Assembly: GCF_900100955.1 (NCBI RefSeq)
Contig: NZ_FNCC01000005.1
Location: forward strand, 372,001-436,000
Reading direction: 5' to 3'
Length of the DNA: 64,000 bases
Source of the DNA: Lentzea fradiae
GTDB lineage: Bacteria; Actinomycetota; Actinomycetes; Mycobacteriales; Pseudonocardiaceae
In this document: piece after piece, positions 57,966 through 64,000 of the stretch
Layout of the letters: the number at the start of each line of letters is the position of its first letter
Position numbering within the stretch: position 1 is the stretch's first letter
Notes under the pieces: model-generated
What the model saw: only the letters and a program-made list of their open reading frames with translations
Told to the model about the DNA's origin: nothing
The model's database searches: none
Made by a program: the position numbers and the translations under genes

Positions 57966-59213
57966 TCAGACGAGCTCGAGCACCGTGGCGGCGTCGAGGA
58001 GGTCGAGATCGCGGCGCAGCGCCGCGTAGTCGTCGTTCCAGAGCAGCACCGACGCGGCGAAGTCGCGGATGTCGGTGGCGTCGCCGAGCAGGTCGCCCGG
58101 CCGCACGTTGCACGTCCAGCGGTGGTCGGAGACGATCGCGGGTCGTCGCAGTCCGGCGACGGTGCCCGCCTTCTTCGGGAAGTACACGTACGCGGCGAAC
58201 GGGCCCCGGTACCCGGCCGGCGGCACGAACGGCTCTCCGCGCTGCAACGTGAAGAGCGCCTGTTCGATGTCCACGCCCCAGCGGATGCGGCCGGTCATCG
58301 GGATGAGCGCGGCGGGCGCCCGTGCGGCGATCTCCAGGAAGACCGGCTCACCGGAGGGATCGAGGAAGATCTCGTGGTGGAACACGCCGTCACGGGGCTT
58401 GTCCCGCAGCGTCGCGAGCACCTCCTCGTTGAACGCCTTGAGAACCGGCACCACCGGGTCGTCGTCGGGGAGCGTGAACGAGCCGTTGACCTTGCCGTCC
58501 GCGTATTCGTGGCACGGGTACAGGTCCTGGTTGACGTGCACGTGCACGATCTCGCCCGCCCGCACGGCCGAGTCGACGTGGTAGAGCGTGCCCCGCACGA
58601 ACTCGTCGACCTCGAACTCCCACGGCCCGGAGTTCTCCGCCCAGGCCCTCAGTTCCTCCGCCGAGTCGACGCGGGCCACGCCGACCGCGCCGGACTCGTT
58701 GACCGGCTTGACGAACGCGGGCAGGCCGACGGTGCCGAGCACACCGGCGACGTAGCCGTCGGGGTCGCGGCTGAAGCTTTCCTGGTCCCACCGCACGTGC
58801 CGCGGCATCCGGATGCCCGGCAGCGCCGCCTTCATGGCGAGCTTGTCGGTGAACGCCCGCACGTCCGCGGGCCGGTCACCGGGGATGCCGAGCTTCTCCC
58901 GCACGGCCGCCGCCGCGCCGAGCACGTACTCGTCGTGGCACAGCAGCCGGACCTCACCCGGCCGCCTCTCCACGACCGCCTGCACGACACTCGCGAGCGC
59001 GTCGGGCGTGAAGTCCGACGTGACGACGACCTCGTCGAACACGTCCGCCCGGCCGCGGTCGCGGAGCATCTTCTCCTTGACGGGGCTGCAGACCAGCACC
59101 AGCGACCGGTCCGGCCGAGCCAGCGACGCCGGATCGACGCGGAAGGACGCGACGTTCTGGACGACGATGTCGAGCTTCCCGACGCGGTCGAAGCGTTGCT
59201 CGTTCTCAGGCAT
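57966..59213 (-). CDS. ATP-grasp ligase
   Basis: The 415-residue protein has the ATP-grasp signature: FVKPVNESGAVGVARV (central ATP loop), WEFEVDEFVRGTLYHVDS, and the metal-binding HHEIFLDPSGEPVFLEIAARAP. Members form amide or other bonds by activating a carboxylate as acyl phosphate, for example L-amino acid ligases. In an NRPS operon whose synthase has no thioesterase, it could add a terminal amino acid or build a dipeptide precursor. It is the first gene of the operon. The 110 bases upstream hold the presumed promoter but no motif I can name. Confidence 0.87.
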   Translation of the reverse strand: MPENEQRFDRVGKLDIVVQNVASFRVDPASLARPDRSLVLVCSPVKEKMLRDRGRADVFDEVVVTSDFTPDALASVVQAVVERRPGEVRLLCHDEYVLGAAAAVREKLGIPGDRPADVRAFTDKLAMKAALPGIRMPRHVRWDQESFSRDPDGYVAGVLGTVGLPAFVKPVNESGAVGVARVDSAEELRAWAENSGPWEFEVDEFVRGTLYHVDSAVRAGEIVHVHVNQDLYPCHEYADGKVNGSFTLPDDDPVVPVLKAFNEEVLATLRDKPRDGVFHHEIFLDPSGEPVFLEIAARAPAALIPMTGRIRWGVDIEQALFTLQRGEPFVPPAGYRGPFAAYVYFPKKAGTVAGLRRPAIVSDHRWTCNVRPGDLLGDATDIRDFAASVLLWNDDYAALRRDLDLLDAATVLELV

Positions 59214-59323
59214 GCCCCGAATCTGGCACGCGGCTCACGGCGGTCACAGAGCCCCGGCGGACAGCTAGCTGCAGCCGGTCCGGCAGGTTGATGTCACCAC
59301 CGTTGTTTAGTCCACAGTGGATC

Positions 59324-60022
59324 TCAGCTGACCTTCACCGCGACGAACACGTCCTCGCGTCCCGGCCGGTCCGGCGCGTCGCGCACGTCGGCGACCTCGA
59401 AGCCGCACGCCACCAGACTCGCCTCGATCTCGGCCCGCGACCGGAACCGCAGCGTCGAGTCCGAGGCGACCTCCGTGCCGTCCGCGAACCGGTACGTGTG
59501 CCGGAACGACACGAACGGCAGGTCCACGCCCAGCATCTCCCGCCGCTCGTGCACGCCGTCCACCACCCGCGAGGTCGTCTCCGCCCAGCCCTCCCACGCC
59601 CTGGCCTCCACCCGCCGCGACTCGAACACCAGGTGCCCGCCGGGCCGCAACGCCTCGCGCACACCGCCGAGCGTGGCCTCCCAGTCCTCGCCGAGGAACA
59701 CCTGCGCCACGTTCGCCGTCATCGTCGCCAGGTCGACTTGGAGTGGGGGCAGGGTCGTCGCGTCGCCGTGCAGCCACGTCACCTCGGAGCTCTTGGCACG
59801 CGCCAGTTCCAGCGAGGCGAGTGCCGGGTCCACGCCGACGACGGTGATGCCCCTGTCCGCCAGCAGCGCGCCGAACACGCCCGTGCCGCAGCCGACGTCG
59901 AGCACCGACCGGGCGCCGAGCTCCGCGACGATCGCCAGGTACAGGTCCAGGTCGTCACGCGGCCCGTCGAACGCGTCGTAGAGCCGAGCCAGCCTCGGGT
60001 CGGCGAAGAGCGCGTCAGGCAT
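59324..60022 (-). CDS. SAM-dependent methyltransferase
   Basis: The 232-residue class I methyltransferase has motif I SVLDVGCGTGVFGALLAD (about residues 39-56), the acidic end of strand 2 in VVGVDPA, and the MTANVAQVFLGE and LRPGGHLVFESRR segments. The C-terminal strands include FVSFRHTYRF. Substrate unknown. The ATG overlaps the DUF3800 gene by 8 bases, so it belongs to the MoxR-type operon rather than the NRPS operon. It ends 110 bases before the ATP-grasp gene, so read-through into the NRPS operon is possible. Confidence 0.88.
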   Translation of the reverse strand: MPDALFADPRLARLYDAFDGPRDDLDLYLAIVAELGARSVLDVGCGTGVFGALLADRGITVVGVDPALASLELARAKSSEVTWLHGDATTLPPLQVDLATMTANVAQVFLGEDWEATLGGVREALRPGGHLVFESRRVEARAWEGWAETTSRVVDGVHERREMLGVDLPFVSFRHTYRFADGTEVASDSTLRFRSRAEIEASLVACGFEVADVRDAPDRPGREDVFVAVKVS

Positions 60023-60683
60023 TCCACATCCTCTCTCCGGCGACGAACGGCATCAGCAGTTCGATCACCTCCCTGTCCGGGCGCCCGTGCAGCTCGTCCT
60101 CCGCGACCCGCCGGGCGATCCCGGCGAGGAAGTCGGCGACCTGCACCCGCGCGTCGTGCTGCGAGTCGGCGAGCGTCAGGCTGCGCAGCCGGGGCGCCAG
60201 CCGCCGCAGCTGCCCGATCCGGGCCTCCGTCAACGACAGCTGCTGGTCGTGCACGATCGAGACCGGCCCGCTCCACTGCGCGACGGCACGCAGGATCGCC
60301 GGGAACAACGGGTCCAGCGCCCCGCGAGGTCCCCGTGCGCGCAGCAGGTCGTTGTACAGCTCCAACGGCCCGGTCACCGCGCCGAACTCCGCCCGCACCC
60401 GAGCGGCCAGGAACCGCCGTTTGTCGACCAGCTGCACGCGCGCCCGTCCCGCGAGCGGCCCGTCCGGCCCGAGGAACCACAGCAGCACCCACCGGTTCTT
60501 CCGGCGCAGCAGGTGGTTCGCCTTGTACTCCTGTGCGGGCGACTTGATCATCTCCCGCAGCTCCGCGACGCACGCCTCGGCTTCCTCGTGCGAGAACCGG
60601 ACCGCGGCGTGCGCGAACACCGCCGTGACGCCGCCGACGAGCTTCTCGCCCTCGGAGCCGGACTCGTCGCAGGCGATCTCCAT
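60015..60683 (-). CDS. DUF3800 domain protein
   Basis: The 222-residue protein begins MEIACDESGSEGEK, the DESG start typical of DUF3800, and ends its core with SIVHDQQLSLTEA and LADSQHDARVQVADFLAGI, the DxxxxxQxAD pattern. The conserved acidic residues and fold are thought to be RNase H-like, and DUF3800 proteins are frequent in defence islands and near mobile elements. Activity of this one is unproven. The ATG shares a base with the metallopeptidase stop (TGATG), and the stop overlaps the methyltransferase gene. Confidence 0.82.
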   Translation of the reverse strand: MEIACDESGSEGEKLVGGVTAVFAHAAVRFSHEEAEACVAELREMIKSPAQEYKANHLLRRKNRWVLLWFLGPDGPLAGRARVQLVDKRRFLAARVRAEFGAVTGPLELYNDLLRARGPRGALDPLFPAILRAVAQWSGPVSIVHDQQLSLTEARIGQLRRLAPRLRSLTLADSQHDARVQVADFLAGIARRVAEDELHGRPDREVIELLMPFVAGERMWNA

Positions 60684-62287
60684 CAGGACATCCGGAACAC
60701 GGGACCACGGGCGCGGAACGGCAGGTGCGCGCCCGCCGGGATCAGGAACGCGTGCTCGCGCCGAATCCTCAGCACGTCGCACCCTCCGTCGGTGATGACG
60801 AGAACCGGTCCGGTGGCGGGGAAGTCGTCGGCGCGTTCGAGCAGGTCGATTCCGGGCTGCAACACCGTTCCGCCGCGTCCGCGCACCTCCACCCTGCCCG
60901 CGATGTCCTCGACAGGGACGTACCCCGCGTCGTACGCCCTCGCGTCGCAGAAGACCACCCGTGCGGCGGGGACGTCCCGTGCGGCGGCGTAGGAGGCGAT
61001 GGCGCCCAACGCCTTGCCGAGCAGCCGGGGGTCCATCGAACCGGACGTGTCCAGCACGACCCCGAACGTCGGCCGTGACTCCAGCGACTCCGGCCGCACC
61101 CAGCCCGGCCGCGGGATGTCCGGCGTGGACGCCTGCCGCCGTGACGCACGGGCGTAGGTGCGGCGCTTCTCCGCGGCGGGGACGAACTCCTCGAACCACC
61201 GCGCCAGCCGGGCGTCCCACGTCAGCGGCGGGTGCTCCAGCGCCCGGATCTCCTCGACGAGCCCGGCGGGCAGCAGCCCGCGCGACGACGAGTGGTAGCT
61301 CAGCCCCGTCAGCAACGCCCGCCGGTAGAACTCGTCGAGGTCCGTGCTGTCCGCCGGCCCCCGCAACGGCTCACCGAGCAGGTCGCCCTGCTTGCCCCGC
61401 AACGTGAGCAGCTTCCGGTACCGCCGCAGGTCGACGGCGATCCGGTCGTACACCGACTCGGCGGACAACCCGCCCAGCTCCGGGTCGTGCAGCACACCGG
61501 GAGGCGGCGTGCCCACCCCCATCTCGACCAGCCAGCCGTTCACCACGAAGTCCGCGGCCACGTTCCACAGGTACGCGTCCCTGCCGCCGACCCGGTCGCC
61601 GTGCCGCAACGCGGCGTGCAGCATCTCGTGCGCGAGCACGAACCGCCACTCCGGCCTGCTCAGACCCGCCAGCGGGTTCACGTAGATCTCCGCCGACGCC
61701 GCCGACACCGCCGCGATCGAGATGTCCCAGCCGCGCGCCAGCTCCGCGTCCGCCACCACCGTCATCGTCGACGCCAGCGCCCCCAGCAGCGGGTAGTTCG
61801 ACACGAACCAGCCCAGCGCGAGGTCCCACTCCGTCTTCGCCGGCCGTGCGTCGGTCAGCGACGACCGCGCACCACCCGCCACGTCGATCGCGGCCACCGC
61901 GGCGTTCGAAAGCCCGGCGGCGAACCGCCGCGCCCACTTCTCCGGGTCCGCCGACGCCCCGCCGCGCACGCACCGGTCCGGCTCCCACGACGACGGCCGC
62001 GTCCCGAACTTCAACGCGGGCTGGAAGTCGAGCACCTCACCGCAGTCGAACGTGCCGAACCCCAGGTGCAGCAGGCAGTGCGCGAACACCCACGCCCACT
62101 CGTCCTCGGATGCCCTGCGCGTCGGATGTGCGATCAGCAGGCCGTCGAGCGAGATGTCGGCCCACGGGTGATCGGAGGTCCTGCGCACGTACGTGCCGAG
62201 AGCGGCGAACAAAGGGTGCCCGCTGATCCGCCTGTTCGCCGCCTCGAACGCGACCACGGCGGGATCGGCCTTCACGCGGCGGCTCAT
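60683..62287 (-). CDS. vWA/metallopeptidase (DUF2201-like) protein, MoxR partner
   Basis: The 534-residue protein combines two modules. Residues about 20-350 are a putative metallopeptidase with HEMLHAALRH at 220-229 (HExxH plus a later His). Residues about 405-534 are a von Willebrand A-like domain with DTSGSM (MIDAS DxSxS) at 413-418 and ITDGGCD later. This matches the VWA-like/DUF2201 proteins that pair with MoxR ATPases. The two functions probably cooperate in ATP-driven remodelling or cleavage of a target. The ATG overlaps the AAA gene stop (ATGA). Confidence 0.87.
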   Translation of the reverse strand: MSRRVKADPAVVAFEAANRRISGHPLFAALGTYVRRTSDHPWADISLDGLLIAHPTRRASEDEWAWVFAHCLLHLGFGTFDCGEVLDFQPALKFGTRPSSWEPDRCVRGGASADPEKWARRFAAGLSNAAVAAIDVAGGARSSLTDARPAKTEWDLALGWFVSNYPLLGALASTMTVVADAELARGWDISIAAVSAASAEIYVNPLAGLSRPEWRFVLAHEMLHAALRHGDRVGGRDAYLWNVAADFVVNGWLVEMGVGTPPPGVLHDPELGGLSAESVYDRIAVDLRRYRKLLTLRGKQGDLLGEPLRGPADSTDLDEFYRRALLTGLSYHSSSRGLLPAGLVEEIRALEHPPLTWDARLARWFEEFVPAAEKRRTYARASRRQASTPDIPRPGWVRPESLESRPTFGVVLDTSGSMDPRLLGKALGAIASYAAARDVPAARVVFCDARAYDAGYVPVEDIAGRVEVRGRGGTVLQPGIDLLERADDFPATGPVLVITDGGCDVLRIRREHAFLIPAGAHLPFRARGPVFRMS

Positions 62288-63345
62288 GAGCGTGCGGCGA
62301 CCAGTCGCGGCAGATCCCGGGTGACCTCGACCAGGAACCACGCGGGCAGCACCGGGTTCCCGTCGTCGTCCGCGGCGATCACCATCTGCGCGATCTCCAG
62401 CGACAGCTCGGCCAGTTCCAGCAACAACGCCTTCCCCCGGTGCGCGAGCTGCTTGCCCGCGGCCGGCGCGTGCGCCTTGTCGTGCGGCAGCTCCTTCACC
62501 AGCCGGGCCCGGAACGCCTCGGCGAGGAAGTAGAGCAGGTCGCGGTCCTGCGGCGCCGACGGCCAGCGAGCCTCACCGCGCAACACGGCGTCCAACCCGT
62601 ACGCGTGCCGCACCGTCTTCACGAACGCCTTGAACATCGACGCGTGGTTCGCCGTGACAGTCCCGAACGCCAGCACCCCGAGCAGGTCCTCGGAGATGTC
62701 GTCACCGAACGAGTGCAACGCGTCCGACAACATGTGCCAGCCACGAGGCGTCGAGAACGTCTCCTCCGTCTTCGGCGCCGCACTCCACAGGTGATCAGGA
62801 CGCTGCGTGAGGTACTCGATCACCCACGGGTGAATCCCGCTCTCCCGAGCCCACGCCAGCCAGTCCTTCGCCGAAGCGCTGAGGTGCACGTGCACCATCC
62901 GGTTGACCAACGCGGACGCCATCGGCCGCGCCAGCGCGTTGTCGACGGCCCGGTTGCCCGCCCCGATGACGATCGACCCCTTCGGCAGCTCGTAGGACCC
63001 GATCCGCCGGTCCAGGATCAACGAGTAGAACGCCTTCTGCACCTCAGGACTCGACGCGTTGAGCTCGTCCAGGAACAGGCAGTACGGGTCACGCCGCGCG
63101 AGGGACTCCGGCGGCGCGAACCGCGACCGCCCGTCCACCAGCTCGGGAACCCCGATCAGGTCCTCCGGCGCGAGCTGCGTGCCCAGCAACGTCACGCACT
63201 CGAGCCCCAGCTCCGCGGCGAACTTCCGGACGAGCGACGACTTGCCGATCCCCGGTGCTCCCCACAGGAAGACCGGCCGGACGACGGCGACGTGCAGCAG
63301 CACCTCCGGAAGCTGTGCCGGCGTGACGGTGACTGTGGATCTCAT
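62284..63345 (-). CDS. MoxR-type AAA ATPase
   Basis: The 353-residue ATPase has Walker A GAPGIGKSS (29-37), Walker B LFLDELN (about 90-96) and a sensor-1 VIGAGNRAVD, then arginine-bearing NRMVHVHLS. It is of the MoxR/CbbQ class, which remodels partner proteins with a vWA co-factor, here the overlapping downstream gene. The chosen ATG gives the normal N-terminus. Upstream in-frame sequence is Arg/Thr/Ala-rich and looks non-coding. It heads a four-gene operon with vWA/metallopeptidase, DUF3800 and methyltransferase genes. Confidence 0.88.
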   Translation of the reverse strand: MRSTVTVTPAQLPEVLLHVAVVRPVFLWGAPGIGKSSLVRKFAAELGLECVTLLGTQLAPEDLIGVPELVDGRSRFAPPESLARRDPYCLFLDELNASSPEVQKAFYSLILDRRIGSYELPKGSIVIGAGNRAVDNALARPMASALVNRMVHVHLSASAKDWLAWARESGIHPWVIEYLTQRPDHLWSAAPKTEETFSTPRGWHMLSDALHSFGDDISEDLLGVLAFGTVTANHASMFKAFVKTVRHAYGLDAVLRGEARWPSAPQDRDLLYFLAEAFRARLVKELPHDKAHAPAAGKQLAHRGKALLLELAELSLEIAQMVIAADDDGNPVLPAWFLVEVTRDLPRLVAARS

Positions 63346-64000
63346 CAGAGCTTGAGCATGCCCCACACGGGTGGTCCTGGTCGCCCGAATTTGTCCTCTG
63401 ACCGTCGATGGGCCGTTCTTGTCGGTGGGAGCGGCTATGGTCTTCTCGTCGGTGGTTGCGGCGTCCAGACGCGTGGACGTGGCGGGCCGCCCTTGATTCC
63501 TTCGCGCGTTCCGCGCCGCCGGAGACCGGCCTGCCTCTCTTGTGGCACCTGCGTGTCGTTCGGTCACGCCTGTCCGCTCGGGTCGCCGTGGTCCGGCCAC
63601 CGGGGTGTGCCGGGCTGTTCGGGTCTGTCGCCTCACGGGCGGCTTGTCCGAGCGGTGCGCTCGGTTGCTCGGGTTCGGTTGCTTGCGTTTGTCGCCCGTC
63701 AGGACGACGAGCCACGCAGTGCGTGGCTCGTGCGTGCCGTTCAGGTGGGTGCCTGCTTGAGCAGTCGCCTGGCTGGACGCGCAGGCCATCCATCGGCTTG
63801 CCCGTCGCGGGCGCCGCCGAGACGGCTCGCTTGCTGGTAGCCGGTGGTCCCTCGCCGACCGGTTGGCGTCTGTAGGGCCTTGCCGACCGGTTGGCCGGTT
63901 GGTGGGGCTTTGCCGGGCTGCTTGCTGTTCGGCAGTGCCCTTCGGGGCTGCTCCCTGCCTGGACGCATCCTGGCAGGCACCTCACCGGGCTGCCTTCACC
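63346..64000. other. Gene-free stretch at the window end
   Basis: No convincing gene was seen on either strand. Open frames here give low-complexity Arg/Ser/Pro-rich translations without family resemblance. The stretch is comparatively T- and G-rich on the plus strand, has short reiterated words (GCCGACCGGTTGG occurs twice near 63.85-63.9 kb), and holds one strong palindrome. It must contain the promoter of the MoxR operon. Confidence 0.55.
63707..63731. repeat. 12-bp perfect palindrome upstream of the MoxR operon
   Basis: ACGAGCCACGCA (63707-63718) and TGCGTGGCTCGT (63720-63731) are perfect complements around a single base. It lies about 360 bases upstream of the ATPase start, in a stretch without genes. 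It could be an operator or a terminator of a gene outside the window. Confidence 0.5.

Larger units (their letters stand above)
38332..59213 (-). other. PKS-NRPS biosynthetic operon (12 genes)
   Basis: Twelve minus-strand genes run from the ATP-grasp ligase to the BKACE protein. Many overlap by four bases and no internal gap exceeds about 70 bases, so it reads as one operon. It contains a loading/extension megasynthase, starter-modifying enzymes (KAS III, acyl-CoA dehydrogenase, thioesterase), amino and hydroxyl tailoring enzymes (aminotransferase, SDR, oxygenase), a ligase, an acyltransferase and two exporters. No iron box was seen upstream of the first gene. The product is predicted to contain a 3-amino-2-hydroxy acyl unit. 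Confidence 0.75.

Noticed and set aside
38332..59213. Siderophore pathway as the product of the PKS-NRPS operon
   Set aside because: The nearby iron box and EntS-like exporter are suggestive. However, no iron box was seen before the operon, and it contains no hydroxamate, catechol or salicylate enzymes. The iron box belongs to a separate plus-strand gene.
62284..63789. N-terminal extension of the MoxR ATPase by 148 codons
   Set aside because: The extra sequence is Arg/Thr/Ala-rich and disordered-looking. The internal ATG gives the normal family N-terminus directly before the Walker A region.
63408..63875. Possible plus-strand gene near the window end
   Set aside because: The translation is Arg/Ser/Trp/Cys-rich without family resemblance, has no ribosome-binding site and lies in a stretch of skewed composition.
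1..64000. tRNA, rRNA, CRISPR arrays, insertion sequences or prophage
   Set aside because: No cloverleaf-like T-loop context, regular direct-repeat/spacer array, transposase or phage structural gene was recognised on either strand.

Overview
The window is about 72% GC, has very tight gene packing with ATGA/GTGA start-stop overlaps and many GTG starts. It also carries lineage-typical pairs such as an XRE/DUF5753 regulator with DUF397 partners and a CU044_5270-type protein with an ECF sigma factor. This suggests a filamentous actinomycete, most likely Pseudonocardiales (Lentzea/Saccharothrix/Actinosynnema-like). The genus is an inference. No rRNA, tRNA, CRISPR array, IS element or prophage gene was seen.

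Region 1 (1-24.5 kb) is a cell-surface polysaccharide locus. It holds sugar-tailoring enzymes (NeuD/PglD-like acetyltransferase, DegT aminotransferase, WbpD-like N-acetyltransferase, UDP-glucose dehydrogenase, asparagine-synthetase-type amidotransferase, PIG-L deacetylase). It also has five glycosyltransferase genes, one of them a two-domain fusion, plus a Wzx-like flippase, a Wzy-like polymerase and a Wzz-like chain-length protein. The tailoring set fits an N-acetylated amino-uronic acid or uronamide sugar. The locus is interrupted at 2.8-6.2 kb by two tandem paralogues of unknown function and by an XRE regulator followed by two near-identical DUF397 genes.

Region 2 (24.8-38.2 kb) is mostly housekeeping and regulatory: enoyl-CoA hydratase, CorA, a Ser/Thr kinase, an ECF sigma factor with its membrane partner, a YVTN propeller, a secreted GH30 xylanase, IDI, and a LysE/LysG pair. 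Three items foreshadow the next region: an orphan MbtH gene, a half-length condensation-like protein directly behind a good IdeR/DmdR iron box, and a TrmB/LuxR-type regulator beside a 58-residue membrane peptide with twin palindromic operators.

Region 3 (38.3-59.2 kb, all on the minus strand) is a 12-gene biosynthetic operon, read from 59.2 kb downwards: ATP-grasp ligase, Fe(II)/2-oxoglutarate oxygenase, SDR, class III aminotransferase, KAS III, acyl-CoA dehydrogenase, FlK-type thioesterase, MFS exporter, GNAT/BioF2-like acyltransferase, second MFS exporter, a 3260-residue PKS-NRPS (FAAL-ACP-KS-AT-ACP-luciferase-like monooxygenase-C-A-PCP-C), and a BKACE-family protein. The order FAAL-ACP-KS-AT-ACP-(aminotransferase)-monooxygenase-C is that of microginin/puwainaphycin-type synthases, which build 3-amino-2-hydroxy fatty acyl units. 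Here the aminotransferase domain is missing from the megasynthase, but a class III aminotransferase is encoded separately in the operon. There is no thioesterase domain and the protein ends in an intact-looking condensation domain. I propose a small alpha-hydroxy-beta-amino-acyl peptide, possibly an aminopeptidase-inhibitor-like compound. This is the most interesting system in the window.

Region 4 (59.3-63.3 kb) is a second minus-strand operon: MoxR-type AAA ATPase, a metallopeptidase/vWA protein, a DUF3800 protein and a SAM methyltransferase. It resembles the MoxR-vWA modules proposed to act in biological conflict. The last 650 bases look non-coding.
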